A stretch of 64,000 nt of DNA from Saccoglossus kowalevskii (GCF_000003605.2 NW_003118071.1:1-64000); one strand, 5' to 3'; shown: positions 21,355 through 33,075, counted from the stretch's first letter. The notes: generated by a model not told the origin, from the letters alone. Made by a program: numbers and translations.

Positions 21355-21410
21355 AGGCACCACTGAGATTCGAAATAGACAGGCGCTTTAATCAACTAAG
21401 CCATGGCGCC
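21355..21410 (-). pseudogene. tRNA-Thr copy with 18-nt deletion
   Basis: Common form, next to an AAU copy. Confidence 0.85.
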
Positions 21411-21681
21411 CTGGTCACGAACTTTGACCTTTCGTTTCGACCTCTCGGTACACTGTGTGGACATTATTACGATCCATAATAAGTGACATAAGTTTCATCG
21501 ACACAGTGATATTTCAATTTCCAAGCTATTTTTATTTTTAAAACGATAGCATGTTCCGATTTACTTGCATATCATCCACCAGCCTAAGGAGAATTTCCCA
21601 ACACTGGACGACTACCAATCATGAGTGTCAATAATGTAATTATCAAACAAGGAATTGTTCGGTGAAGCACCTAAATAAAAA

Positions 21682-21755
21682 AGGCACCACTGAGATTCGA
21701 ACTCAGGATCTCCTGTTTACTAGACAGGCGCTTTAACCAACTAAGCCATGGCGCC
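21682..21755 (-). tRNA. tRNA-Thr-AGT: tRNA-Thr(AGU)
   Basis: Sound, GGCGCC. Confidence 0.88.
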
Positions 21756-22013
21756 CTGGTCACGAATTTTGACCTTTCGTTTCTACCTCTCGGTACACTG
21801 TGTGGATATTATTACGATCCATATTAAGTGTCATACGTTTCATCGACACAGTGTTATTCCAATTTCCAGGTAATTTTTATTTTTATAATGATAGCATGTT
21901 CCGATTTACTTGCATGTCATCCACCAGCCTGAAGAGAATTTCCCAACCCTGGACGAGTACAAATAATGTAATTATCCAACAAGGAATTGTTCGGTGAAGC
22001 ACCTAAATAAAAA

Positions 22014-22087
22014 AGGCACCACTGAGATTCGAACTCAGGATCTCCTGTTTACTAGACAGGCGCTTTAACCAACTAAGCCATGGCGCC
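22014..22087 (-). tRNA. tRNA-Thr-AGT: tRNA-Thr(AGU)
   Basis: Sound, GGCGCC. Confidence 0.88.
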
Positions 22088-22345
22088 CTGATCACGAATT
22101 TTGACCTTTCGTTACTACCTCTCGGTACACTGTGTGGATATTATTACGATCCTTATTAAGTGTCATACGTTTCATCGACACAGTGTTATTCCAATTTCCA
22201 GGTAATTTTTATTTTTATAATGATAGCATGTTCCGATTTACTTGCATGTCATCCACCAGCCTGAAGAGAATTTCCCAACCCTGGACGAGTACAAATAATG
22301 TAATTATCCAACAAGGAATTGTTCGGTGAAGCACCTAAATTAAAA

Positions 22346-22419
22346 AGGCACCACTGAGATGCGAACTCAGGATCTCCTGTTTACTAGACAGGCGCTTTAA
22401 CCAACTAAGCCATGGCGCC
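22346..22419 (-). tRNA. tRNA-Thr(AGU), A58C
   Basis: T loop UUCGCAU loses the invariant A58 (m1A site, U54-A58 pair). Confidence 0.72.
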
Positions 22420-22691
22420 CTGATCACGAATTTTGACCTTTTGTTTCGACCTCTCGGTGCACTGTATGGACATGATTACGATCCATAATAAGTGTCATAA
22501 GTTTCATCGACACAGTGATATTTCAATTTCCAAGCTATTTTTATTTTTAAAATGATAGCATGTTCCGATTTACTTGCATATCATCCACCAGTCTAAGGAG
22601 AATTTCCCAACCCTGGACGAGTACCAATCATGAGTGTCAAAAATATAATTATCAAACAAGGAATTGTTCGGTGAAGCACCTAAATAAAAAT

Positions 22692-22765
22692 AGGCACCAC
22701 TGAGAGTCGAACTCAGGATCTCCTGTTTATTAGACAGGCGCTTTAACCAACTAAGCCATGGCACC
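22692..22765 (-). tRNA. Thr-type tRNA with Ile anticodon AAU
   Basis: As 2604-2677; GGUGCC. Confidence 0.8.
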
Positions 22766-23023
22766 CTGGTCACGAAATTTGACCTTTCGTTTCTACCTCG
22801 CGGTACACTGTGTGGACATTATTACGATCCATATTAAGTGTCATACGTTTCATCGACACAGTGATATTCCAATTTCCAGGTAATTTTTATTTTTATAATG
22901 ATAGCATGTTCCGATTTACTTGCATATCATCCACCAGCCTGAAGAGAATTTCCCAACCCTGGACGAGTACAAATAATGTAATTATCAAACAAGGAATTGT
23001 TCGGTGAAGCACCTAAATAAAAA

Positions 23024-23097
23024 AGGCACCACTGAGATTCGAACTCAGGATCTCCTGTTTACTAGACAGGCGCTTTAACCAACTAAGCCATGGCACC
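23024..23097 (-). tRNA. tRNA-Thr-AGT: tRNA-Thr(AGU)
   Basis: Sound, GGUGCC. Confidence 0.88.
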
Positions 23098-23355
23098 CTG
23101 GTCACGAACTTTGACCTTTCGTTTCTAACTCTCGGTGCACTGTATGGACATGATTACGATCCATAAAAAGTGTCATAAGTTTCATCGACACAGTGATATT
23201 CAAATTTACAGGTAATTTTTATTTTTATAATGATAGCATGTTCCGACTTACTTGCATATCATCCACCAGCCTGAAGAGAATTTCCCAACCCTGGACGAGT
23301 ACAAATAATGTAATTATCAAACAAAGAATTGTTCGGTGAAGCACCTAAATAAAAA

Positions 23356-23428
23356 AGCACCACTGACATTCGAACTCAGTATCTCCTGTTTACTAGACAG
23401 GCGCTTTAACCAACTAAGCCATGGCGCC
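23356..23428 (-). pseudogene. tRNA-Thr copy one base short at the 3' end
   Basis: One C of the 3' GCC is missing, so the acceptor end cannot pair fully; two T-arm changes as well. Confidence 0.72.
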
Positions 23429-23685
23429 CTGGTCACAAACTTTAACCTTTCGTTTCGACCTCTCGGTGCACTGTATGGATATTATTACGATCCATAATAA
23501 GTGTCTTAAGTTTCATCGACACAGTGATATTTCAATTTCCAGGTTATTTTTATTTTTAAAATGATAGCATGTTCCGATTTACTTGCATGTCATCCACCAG
23601 CTGAAGAGAATTTCCCAACCCTGGACGAGTACAAATAATGTAATTATCCAACAAGGAATTGTTCGGTGAAGCACCTAAATAAAAA

Positions 23686-23759
23686 AGGCACCACTGAGAT
23701 TCGAACTCAGGATCTCCTGTTTACTAGACAGGCGCTTTAACCAACTAAGCCATGGCGCC
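23686..23759 (-). tRNA. tRNA-Thr-AGT: tRNA-Thr(AGU)
   Basis: Sound, GGCGCC. Confidence 0.88.
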
Positions 23760-24017
23760 CTGGTCACGAATTTTGACCTTTCGTTTCTACCTCTCGGTAC
23801 ACTGTGTGGATATTATTACGATCCATATTAAGTGTCATACGTTTCATCGACACAGTGTTATTCCAATTTCCAGGTAATTTTTATTTTTATAATGATAGCA
23901 TGTTCCGATTTACTTGCATGTCATCCACCAGCCTGAAGAGAATTTCCCAACCCTGGACGAGTACAAATAATGTAATTATCCAACAAGGAATTGTTCGGTG
24001 AAGCACCTAAATAAAAA

Positions 24018-24091
24018 AGGCACCACTGAGATTCGAACTCAGGATCTCCTGTTTACTAGACAGGAGCTTTAACCAACTAAGCCATGGCACC
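24018..24091 (-). tRNA. tRNA-Thr(AGU), G26U
   Basis: Junction base 26 differs; GGUGCC. Confidence 0.82.
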
Positions 24092-24350
24092 CTGGTCACG
24101 AACTTTGACCTTTCGTTTCTAACTCTCGGTGCACTGTATGGACATGATTACGATCCATAATAAGTGTCATAAGTTTCATCGACACAGTGATATTTCAATT
24201 TCCAAGCTATTTTTATTTTTAAAATGATAGCATGTTCCGATTTACTTGCATATCATCCACCAGCCTAAGGAGAATTTCCCAACCCTGGACGAGTACAAAT
24301 AATGTAATTATCAAACAGGGAATTGTTCGGTGAAGCACCTAAATAAAAAT

Positions 24351-24424
24351 AGGCCCCACTGAGAGTCGAACTCAGGATCTCCTGTTTATTAGACAGGCGC
24401 TTTAACCAACTGAGCCATGGCACC
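24351..24424 (-). tRNA. Thr-type tRNA with Ile anticodon AAU, acceptor variant
   Basis: Anticodon AAU with 3' strand GGGGCC and C13-A22 mismatch; T-A-T5. Partner at 33335. Confidence 0.75.
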
Positions 24425-24695
24425 CTGGTCACGAACTTTGACCTTTCGTTTCTACCTCGCGGTACACTGTGTGGACATTATTACGATCCATATTAAGTGT
24501 CATACGGTTCATCGACACAGTGATATTCAAATTTCCAGGTAATTTTTATTTTTATAATGATAGCATGTTCCGATTTACTTGCATATCATCCACCAGCCTG
24601 AGGAGAATTTTCTAACACTGGACGAGTACCAATCATGAGTGTCAATAATGTAATTATCAAACAAGGAATTGTTCGGTGAAGCACCTAAATAAAAA

Positions 24696-24751
24696 AGGCA
24701 CCACTGAGATTCGAAATAGACAGGCGCTTTAATCAACTAAGCCATGGCGCC
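24696..24751 (-). pseudogene. tRNA-Thr copy with 18-nt deletion
   Basis: Common form; partner at 33680. Confidence 0.85.
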
Positions 24752-25022
24752 CTGGTCACGAACTTTGACCTTTCGTTTCGACCTCTCGGTACACTGTGTG
24801 GACATTATTACGATCCATAATAAGTGTCATAAGTTTCATCGACACAGTGATATTTCAATTTCCAAGCTATTTTTATTTTTAAAACGATAGCATGTTCCGA
24901 TTTACTTGCATATCATCCACCAGCCTAAGGAGAATTTCCCAACACTGGACGACTACCAATCATGAGTGTCAATAATGTAATTATCAAACAAGGAATTGTT
25001 CGGTGAAGCACCTAAATAAAAA

Positions 25023-25096
25023 AGGCACCACTGAGATTCGAACTCAGGATCTCCTGTTTACTAGACAGGCGCTTTAACCAACTAAGCCATGGCGCC
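25023..25096 (-). tRNA. tRNA-Thr-AGT: tRNA-Thr(AGU)
   Basis: Sound, GGCGCC. Confidence 0.88.
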
Positions 25097-25354
25097 CTGG
25101 TCACGAATTTTGACCTTTCGTTTCTACCTCTCGGTACACTGTGTGGATATTATTACTATCCATATTAAGTGTCATACGTTTCATCGACACAGTGTTATTC
25201 CAATTTCCAGGTAATTTTTATTTTTATAATGATAGCATGTTCCGATTTACTTGCATGTCATCCACCAGCCTGAAGAGAATTTCCCAACCCTGGACGAGTA
25301 CAAATAATGTAATTATCCAACAAGGAATTGTTCGGTGAAGCACCTAAATAAAAA

Positions 25355-25428
25355 AGGCACCACTGAGATTCGAACTCAGGATCTCCTGTTTACTAGACAG
25401 GCGCTTTAACCAACTAAGCCATGGCGCC
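25355..25428 (-). tRNA. tRNA-Thr-AGT: tRNA-Thr(AGU)
   Basis: Sound, GGCGCC. Confidence 0.88.
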
Positions 25429-25699
25429 CTGATCACGAATTTTGACCTTTCGTTTCGACCTCTCGGTGCACTGTATGGACATGATTACGATCCATAATAA
25501 GTGTCATAGGTTTTATCGACACAGTGATATTTCAATTTCCAAGCTATTTTTATTTTTAAAATGATAGCATGTTCCGATTTACTTGCATATCATCCACCAG
25601 CCTAAGGAGAATTTCCCAACACTGGACGACGACCAATCATGAGTGTCAATAATGTAATTATCAAACAAGGAATTGTTCGGTGAAGCACCTAAATAAAAA

Positions 25700-25773
25700 A
25701 GGCACCACTGAGATTCGAACTCAGGATCTCCTGTTTACTAGACAGGCGCTTTAACCAACTAAGCCATGGCACC
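25700..25773 (-). tRNA. tRNA-Thr-AGT: tRNA-Thr(AGU)
   Basis: Sound, GGUGCC. Confidence 0.88.
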
Positions 25774-26043
25774 CTAGTCACGAATTTGACCTTTCGTTTC
25801 TAACTCTCGGTACTCTGTGTGGACATTATTACGATCCATATTAAGTGTCATACGTTTCATCGACACAGAGATATTCAAATTTCCAGGTAATTTTTATTTT
25901 TATAATGATAGCATGTTCCGATTTACTTGCATATCATCCACCAGCCTGAGGAGAATTTTCTGACAATGGACGAGTACCAATCACGAGTGTCAATAATGTA
26001 ATTATCAAACAAGGAATTGTTCGGTGAAGCACCTAAATAAAAA

Positions 26044-26117
26044 AGGCACCACTGAGATTCGAACTCAGGATCTCCTGTTTACTAGACAGGCGCTTTAACC
26101 AACTAAGCCATGGCACC
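26044..26117 (-). tRNA. tRNA-Thr-AGT: tRNA-Thr(AGU)
   Basis: Sound, GGUGCC; its duplicate at 35028 has G19A. Confidence 0.88.
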
Positions 26118-26389
26118 CTGGTCACGAACTTTGACCTTTATTTTCGACCTCTCGGTGCACTGCATGGACATTATTACAGATCCATAATAAGTGTCATAAG
26201 TTTCATCGACACAGTGATATTCCAATTTCCAGGTAATTTTTATTTTTATAATGATAGCATGTTCCGATTTACTTGCATATCATCCACCAGCCTAAGGAGA
26301 ATTTCTCAACACTGGACGACTACCAATCATGAGTGTCAATAATGTAATTATCAAACAAGGAATTGTTCGGTGAAGCACCTAAATAAAAA

Positions 26390-26445
26390 ATTCACCACTG
26401 AGATTCGAAATAGACAGGCGCTTTAATCAACTAAGCCATGGCGCC
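26390..26445 (-). pseudogene. tRNA-Thr copy with 18-nt deletion
   Basis: UGGUGAA end subtype. Confidence 0.85.
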
Positions 26446-26716
26446 TTGGTCACGAACTTTAACCTTTCGTTTCGACCTCTCGGTACACTGTGTGGACATT
26501 ATTACGATCCATAATAAGTGTCATAAGTTTCATCGACACAGTGATATTTCAATTTCCAAGCTATTTTTATTTTTAAAATGATAGCATGTTCCGATTTACT
26601 TGCATATCATCCACCAGCCTAAGGAGAATTTCCCAACACTGGACGACTACCAATCATGAGTGTCAATAATGTAATTATCAAACAAGGAATTGTTCGGTGA
26701 AGCACCTAAATAAAAA

Positions 26717-26790
26717 AGGCACCACTGAGATTCGAACTCAGGATCTCCCGTTTACTAGACAGGCGCTTTAACCAACTAAGCCATGGCGCC
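26717..26790 (-). tRNA. tRNA-Thr-AGT: tRNA-Thr(AGU), U29-G41
   Basis: One anticodon-stem pair is a wobble; otherwise sound, GGCGCC. Confidence 0.85.
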
Positions 26791-27061
26791 CTGGTCACGA
26801 ATTTTGACCTTTCGTTTCGACCTCTCGGTACACTGTGTGGACATTATTACGATCCATAATAAGTGTCATAAGTTTCATCGACACAGTGATATTTCAATTT
26901 CCAAGCTATTTTAATTTTTAAAATGATAGCATGTTCCGATTTACTTGCATATCATCCACCAGCCTAAAGAGAATTTCCCAACCTGGGCGAGTATCAATCA
27001 TGAGTGTAAATAATGTAATTATCAAACAAGGAATTGTTCGGTGAAGCACCTAAATAAAAAT

Positions 27062-27135
27062 AGGCACCACTGAGAGTCGAACACAGGATCTCCTGTTTAC
27101 TAGACAGGCGCTTTAACCAACTAAGCCATGGCACC
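27062..27135 (-). tRNA. tRNA-Thr(AGU), U52-U62 mismatch
   Basis: A52 is U, breaking a T-stem pair inside the B box; T-A-T5; GGUGCC. Confidence 0.72.
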
Positions 27136-27407
27136 CTGGTCACGAACTTTGACCTTTCGTTTCGACCTCTCGGTACACAGCATGGACATTATTACAATCC
27201 ATATTAAGTGTCATACGTTTCATCGACACAGTGATATTCAAATTTCCAGGTAATTTTTATTTTTATAATGATAGCATGTTCCGATTTACTTGCATATCAT
27301 CCACCAGCCTGAGGAGAATTTTCTAACACTGGACGAGTACCAATCATGAGTGTAAATAATGTAATTATCAAACAAGGAATTGTTCGGTGAAGCACCTAAA
27401 TAAAAAT

Positions 27408-27481
27408 AGGCACCACTGAGAGTCGAACTCAGGATCTCCTGTTAACTAGACAGGCGCTTTAACCAACTAAGCCATGGCACC
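27408..27481 (-). tRNA. tRNA-Thr(AGU), A37U
   Basis: t6A site lost; T loop UUCGACU; T-A-T5. Confidence 0.72.
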
Positions 27482-27740
27482 CTAGTCACGAACTTTGACC
27501 TTTCGTTTCGACCTCTCAGTACACTGCATGGACATTATTACGATCCATATTAAGTGTCATAAATTTCATCGACACAGTGATATTTCAATTTCCAGGTTAT
27601 TTTTATTTTTAAAATGATAGCATGTTCCGATTTACTTGCATATCATCCACCAGCCTAAAGAGAATTTCCCAACCCTGGACGAGTACAAATAATGTAATTA
27701 TCAAACAAGGAATTGTTCGGTGAAGCACCTAAATAAATAT

Positions 27741-27814
27741 AGGCACCACTGAGAGTCGAACTCAGGATCTCCTGTTTACTAGACAGGCGCTTTAACCAAC
27801 TAAGCCATGGCACC
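27741..27814 (-). tRNA. tRNA-Thr(AGU) without a T4 terminator
   Basis: Body sound (UUCGACU loop, GGUGCC), but the 3' flank is TATATTTATTT with no run of four T. Read-through into the spacer is likely if transcribed. Confidence 0.8.
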
Positions 27815-28086
27815 CTCGTCACGAACTTTGACCTTTCGTTTCGACCTCTCGGTGCACTGCATGGACATTATTACGATCCATAATAAGTGTCATAAGTTTC
27901 ATCAACACAGTGATATTTCAATTTCCTGGCTATTTTTATTTTTAAAATGATAGCATGTTCCGATTTACTTGCATATCATCTACCAGCCTAAGGAGAATTT
28001 CCCAACCCTGGGCGAGTATCAATCATGAGTGTAAATAATGTAATTATCAAACAAGGAATTGTTCGGTGAAGCACCTAAATAAAAAT

Positions 28087-28160
28087 AGGCACCACTGAGA
28101 GTCGAACACAGGATCTCCTGTTTACTAGACAGGCGCTTTAACCAACTAAGCCATGGCACC
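28087..28160 (-). tRNA. tRNA-Thr(AGU), U52-U62 mismatch
   Basis: Second-round copy of 27062-27135. Confidence 0.72.
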
Positions 28161-28432
28161 CTGGTCACGAACTTTGACCTTTCGTTTCGACCTCTCGGTA
28201 CACTGCATGGACATTATTACAATCCATATTAAGTGTCATACGTTTCATCGACACAGTGATATTCAAATTTCCAGGTAATTTTTATTTTTATAATGATAGC
28301 ATGTTCCGATTTACTTGCATATCATCCACCAGCCTGAGGAGAATTTTCTAACACTGGACGAGTACCAATCATGAGTGTAAATAATGTAATTATCAAACAA
28401 GGAATTGTTCGGTGAAGCACCTAAATAAAAAT

Positions 28433-28506
28433 AGGCACCACTGAGAGTCGAACTCAGGATCTCCTGTTAACTAGACAGGCGCTTTAACCAACTAAGCCAT
28501 GGCACC
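28433..28506 (-). tRNA. tRNA-Thr(AGU), A37U
   Basis: Second-round copy of 27408-27481. Confidence 0.72.
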
Positions 28507-28765
28507 CTAGTCACGAACTTTGACCTTTCGTTTCGACCTCTCAGTACACTGCATGGACATTATTACGATCCATATTAAGTGTCATAAATTTCATCGACAC
28601 AGTGATATTTCAATTTCCAGGTTATTTTTATTTTTAAAATGATAGCATGTTCCGATTTACTTGCATATCATCCACCAGTCTAAAGAGAATTTCCCAACCC
28701 TGGACGAGTACAAATAATGTAATTATCAAACAAGGAATTGTTCGGTGAAGCACCTAAATAAATAT

Positions 28766-28839
28766 AGGCACCACTGAGAGTCGAACTCAGGATCTCCTGT
28801 TTACTAGACAGGCGCTTTAACCAACTAAGCCATGGCACC
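28766..28839 (-). tRNA. tRNA-Thr(AGU) without a T4 terminator
   Basis: Second-round copy of 27741-27814. Confidence 0.8.
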
Positions 28840-29111
28840 CTAGTCACGATCTTTGACCTTTCGTTTCGACCTCTCGGTGCACTACATGGACATTATTACG
28901 ATCCATAATAAGTGTCATAAGTTTCATCGACACAGTGATATTTCAATTTCCTGGCTATTTTTATTTTTAAAATGATAGCATGTTCCGATTTACTTGCATA
29001 TCATCCACCAGCCTAAGGAGAATTTCCCAACCCTGGGCGAGTACCAATCATGAGTGTAAATAATGTAATTATCAAACAAGAAATTGTTCGGTGAAGCACC
29101 TAAATAAAAAT

Positions 29112-29185
29112 AAGCACCACTGAGGGTCGAACTCAAGATCTCCTGTTTACTAGACAGGCGCTTTAACCAACTAAGCCATGGCACC
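29112..29185 (-). pseudogene. Decayed tRNA-Thr copy
   Basis: C72 is U so the 3' end reads GGUGCUU; extra changes in T loop (UUCGACC) and T stem. Confidence 0.68.
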
Positions 29186-29456
29186 CTGGTCACGAACTTT
29201 GACCTTTCGTTTCGACCTCTCGGTACACTGCATGGACATTATTACAATCCATATTATGTGTCATACGTTTCATCGACACAGTGATATTCAAATTTCCAGG
29301 TAATTTTTATTTTTATAATGATAGCATGTTCCGATTTACTTGCATATCATCCACCAGCCTGAGGAGAATTTTCTAACACTGGACGAGTACCAATCATGAG
29401 TGTCAATAATGTAATTATCAAACAAGGAATTGTTCGGTGAAGCACCTAAATAAAAA

Positions 29457-29530
29457 AGGCACCACTGAGATTCGAACTCAGGATGTCCTGTTAACTAGAC
29501 AGGCGCTTTAACCAACTAAGCCATGGCGCC
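29457..29530 (-). tRNA. tRNA-Thr(AGU), A37U
   Basis: t6A site lost and one variable-loop change; GGCGCC. Confidence 0.72.
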
Positions 29531-29788
29531 CTGGTCACGAATTTTGACCTTTCGTTTCTACCTCTCTGTACAATGTGTGGATATTATTACGATCTATATT
29601 AACTGTCATACGTTTCATCGATACAGTGATATTCCAATTTCCAGGTAATTTTTATTTTTATAATGATAGCATGTTCCGATTTACTTGCATATCATCCAAC
29701 AGCCTGAAGAGAATTTCCCAACCCTGGACGAGTACAAATAATGTAATTATCAAACAAGGAATTGTTCGGTGAAGCACCTAAATAAAAA

Positions 29789-29862
29789 AGGCACCACTGA
29801 GATTCGAACTCAGGATCTCCTGTTTACTAGACAGGCGCTTTAACCAACTAAGCCATGGCGCC
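29789..29862 (-). tRNA. tRNA-Thr-AGT: tRNA-Thr(AGU)
   Basis: Sound, GGCGCC. Confidence 0.88.
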
Positions 29863-30099
29863 CTGGTCACAAATTTTGACCTTTCTTTTCTACCTCTCGG
29901 TACACTGTGTGGACATTATTACGATCCATATTAAGTGTCATACGTTTCATCGACACAGTGATATTTCAATTGCCAGGTTATTTTTATTTTTAAAATGATA
30001 GCATGTTCCGATTTATTTGCATATCATCCACCAGCCTAAAGAGAATTTCCCAACCCTGGACGAGTACCAATCATGAGTGTCAATAATGTAATTATCAAA

Positions 30100-30117
30100 C
30101 AACTAAGCCATGGCGCC
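30100..30117 (-). pseudogene. 18-nt tRNA remnant
   Basis: Same CAA-CAA join; partner at 46102. Confidence 0.75.
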
Positions 30118-30375
30118 CTGGTCACGAATTTTGACCTTTCGTTTCTACCTCTCGGTACACTGTGTGGATATTATTACGATCCATATTAAGTGTCATACGT
30201 TTCGTCGACACAGTGATATTCCAATTTCCAGGTAATTTTTATTTTTATAATGATAGCATGTTCCGATTTACTTGCATATCATCCACCATCCTGAAGAGAA
30301 TTTCCCAACCCTGGACGAGAACAAATAATGTAATTATCAAACAAGTAATTGTTCGGTGAAGCACCTAAATAAAAA

Positions 30376-30449
30376 AGGCACCACTGAGATTCGAACTCTG
30401 GATCTCCTGTTTACTAGACAGGCGCTTTAACCAACTAAGCCATGGCACC
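30376..30449 (-). tRNA. tRNA-Thr(AGU), A50-A64 mismatch
   Basis: One broken T-stem pair; GGUGCC. Partner at 46378. Confidence 0.73.
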
Positions 30450-30720
30450 CTGGTCACGAATTTTGACCTTTCGTTTCTACCTCTCGGTACACTGTGTGGA
30501 CATTATTACGATCCATATTAAGTGTCATACGTTTCATCGACACAGTGATATTTCAATTGCCAGGTTATTTTTATTTCTAAAATTATAGCAGGTTCCGATT
30601 TGTTTGCATATCATCCACCAGCCTAAAGAGAATTTCCCAACCCTGGACGAGTACCAATCATGAGTGTCAATAATGTAATTATCAAACAAGGAATTGTTCG
30701 GTGAAGCACCTAAATAAAAA

Positions 30721-30794
30721 AGGCACCACTGAGAGTCGAACTCAGGATCTCCTGTTTACTAGACAGGCGCTTTAACCAACAAAGCCATGGCGCC
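30721..30794 (-). tRNA. tRNA-Thr(AGU), A14U
   Basis: A14 is U; T loop UUCGACU; GGCGCC. Confidence 0.75.
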
Positions 30795-31066
30795 CTGGTC
30801 ACGAACTTTCGACATTTCGTTTCGACCTCTCGGTGCACTGTATGGACATAATTACGATCCATAATTAGTGTCATAAGTTTCATCGACACAGTGACATTTC
30901 AATTGCCAGGTTATTTTTATTTTTAAAATGATATCATGTTCCGATTTACTTGCATATCATCCACCAGCCTAAAGAGAATTTCCCAACCCTGGACGAGTAC
31001 CAATCATGAGTGTCAATAATGTAATTATCAAACAAGGAATTGTTCGGTGAAGCACCTAAATAAAAA

Positions 31067-31140
31067 AGGCACCACTGAAATTCGAACTCAGGATCTCCTG
31101 TTTACTTGACTGGCGCTTTAACCAACTAAGCCATGGCGCC
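31067..31140 (-). pseudogene. tRNA-Thr copy with U33A
   Basis: As 5248-5321, followed by the GTGTCATACT spacer mark. Confidence 0.75.
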
Positions 31141-31411
31141 CTGGTGTCATACTTTGACCTTTCGTTTCGACCTCTCGGTACACTGTGTGGATATTATTAC
31201 GATCAATATTAAGTGTCATAAGTTTCGACGACACAGTGATACTCAAATTTCCAGGTAATTTTTATTTTTATAATGATAGCATGTTCCGATTTACTTGCAT
31301 ATCATCCACCAGCGTGAGGAGAATTTCCTAACACTGGACGAGTACCAATCAATAATGTCAATAATGTAATTATCAAACAAGGAATTGTTCGGTGAAGCAC
31401 CTAAATAAAAA

Positions 31412-31485
31412 AGGCACCACTGAGATTCGAACTCAGGATCTCCTGTTTACTAGACAGGCGCTTTAACCAACTAAGCCATGGCTCC
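31412..31485 (-). tRNA. tRNA-Thr(AGU), acceptor mismatch
   Basis: 5' strand GGAGCC gives an A-G mismatch at 3-70; otherwise sound. Confidence 0.74.
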
Positions 31486-31742
31486 CTGGTCACGAATTTT
31501 CACCTTTCGTTTCGACCTCTCGGTGCACTGTATGGACATTATTACGATCCATAATAAGTGTCATAAGGTTTCATCGACACAGTGATATTTCAATTTCCAG
31601 GTTATTTTATTTTAAAATGATAGCATGTTCCGATTTACTTGCATATCATCCACCAGCTAAAGAGAATTTCCCAACCCTGGACGAGTACAAATAATGTAAT
31701 TATCAAACAAAGAATTGTTCGGTGAAGCACCTAAATAAAAAT

Positions 31743-31816
31743 AGGCACCACTGAGAGTCGAACTCAGGATCTCCTGTTTACAAGACAGGCGCTTTAACCA
31801 ACTAAGCCATGACGCC
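31743..31816 (-). tRNA. tRNA-Thr(UGU) variant
   Basis: Loop CUUGUAA, T stem intact (unlike 7293), GGCGUC acceptor strand with a mismatch at position 5; T-A-T5. Confidence 0.72.
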
Positions 31817-32340
31817 CTGGTCACGAATTTTGACCTTTCGTGTCTACCTCTCGGTACACTGTGTGGACATTATTACGATCCATATTAAGTGTCATACGTT
31901 TCATCGACACAGTGATATTTCAATTGCCAGGTTATTTTTATTTTTAAAATGATAGCATGTTTCGATTTATTTGCATATCATCCACCAGCCTAAAGAGAAT
32001 TTCCCAACCCTGGACGAGTACCAATCATGAGTGCCAATAATGTAATTATCAAACAACTAAGCCATGGCGCCCTGGTCACGAATTTTGACCTTTCGTTTCT
32101 ACCTCTCGGTACACTGTGTGGATATTATTACGATCCATATTAAGTGTCATACGTTTCATCGACACAGTGATATTCCAATTTCCAGGTAATTTTTATTTTT
32201 ATAATGATAGCATGTTCCGATTTACTTGCATATCATCCACCAGCCTAAGGAGAATTTCCCAACACTGGACGACTACCAATCATGAGTGTCAATAATGTAA
32301 TTATCAAACAAGGAATTGTTCGGTGAAGCACCTAAATAAA
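31744..32340. repeat. Block duplicated at 50330-50926 (offset 18,586)
   Basis: A UGU copy with GGCGUC 5' end followed by a remnant copy appears in both places with identical spacing and a shared GAGTGCC spacer change. Confidence 0.8.
32054..32071 (-). pseudogene. 18-nt tRNA remnant
   Basis: Same join; partner at 50640. Confidence 0.75.
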
Positions 32341-32342
32341 AA

Positions 32343-32398
32343 AGGCACCACTGAGATTCGAAATAGACAGGCGCTTTAATCAACTAAGCCATGGCGCC
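32343..32398 (-). pseudogene. tRNA-Thr copy with 18-nt deletion
   Basis: Common join form, placed 272 bp beyond a remnant copy, so two damaged units lie in a row. Confidence 0.85.
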
Positions 32399-32669
32399 CT
32401 GGTCACGAACTTTGACCTTTCGTTTCGACCTCTCGGTACACTGTGTGGACATTATTACGATCCATAATAAGTGTCATAAGTTTCATCGACACAGTGATAT
32501 TTCAATTTCCAAGCTATTTTTATTTTTAAAACGATAGCATGTTCCGATTTACTTGCATATCATCCACCAGCCTAAGGAGAATTTCCCAACACTGGACGAC
32601 TACCAATCATGAGTGTCAATAATGTAATTATCAAACAAGGAATTGTTCGGTGAAGCACCTAAATAAAAA

Positions 32670-32743
32670 AGGCACCACTGAGATTCGAACTCAGGATCTC
32701 CTGTTTACTAGACAGGCGCTTTAACCAACTAAGCCATGGCGCC
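32670..32743 (-). tRNA. tRNA-Thr-AGT: tRNA-Thr(AGU)
   Basis: Sound, GGCGCC; partner of 23686. Confidence 0.88.
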
Positions 32744-33001
32744 CTGGTCACGAATTTTGGCCTTTCGTTTCTACCTCTCGGTACACTGTGTGGATATTAT
32801 TACGATCCATATTAAGTGTCATACGTTTCATCGACACAGTGTTATTCCAATTTCCAGGTAATTTTTATTTTTATAATGATAGCATGTTCCGATTTACTTG
32901 CATGTCATCCACCAGCCTGAAGAGAATTTCCCAACCCTGGACGAGTACAAATAATGTAATTATCCAACAAGGAATTGTTCGGTGAAGCACCTAAATAAAA
33001 A

Positions 33002-33075
33002 AGGCACCACTGAGATTCGAACTCAGGATCTCCTGTTTACTAGACAGGCGCTTTAACCAACTAAGCCATGGCACC
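33002..33075 (-). tRNA. tRNA-Thr-AGT: tRNA-Thr(AGU)
   Basis: Sound, GGUGCC; partner of 24018 but with G26. Confidence 0.88.

Larger units (their letters stand above)
23660..26220. repeat. Block duplicated at 32644-35204 (offset 8,984)
   Basis: Seven successive tRNA copies match the other block in order, type and spacing, including an AAU copy and an 18-nt-deleted copy. Only scattered single changes were noticed. The match fails beyond about 26,220. Inside the block there is a four-unit period of about 1,337 bp. Confidence 0.85.
27062..29185. repeat. Three-unit higher-order repeat, 1,025 bp, two rounds
   Basis: Copies ending 27135, 27481, 27814 recur at 28160, 28506, 28839, with a further first member at 29185. 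All carry the T-A-T terminator style; a partial round is also seen at 54260-54900 (offset 26,852 from 27409-28050). Confidence 0.85.
30800..31485. repeat. Block duplicated at 52957-53642 (offset 22,157)
   Basis: Both blocks share two private marks: a GTGTCATACT just after a tRNA 5' end and an altered CAATCAATAATG in the next spacer. Confidence 0.8.
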
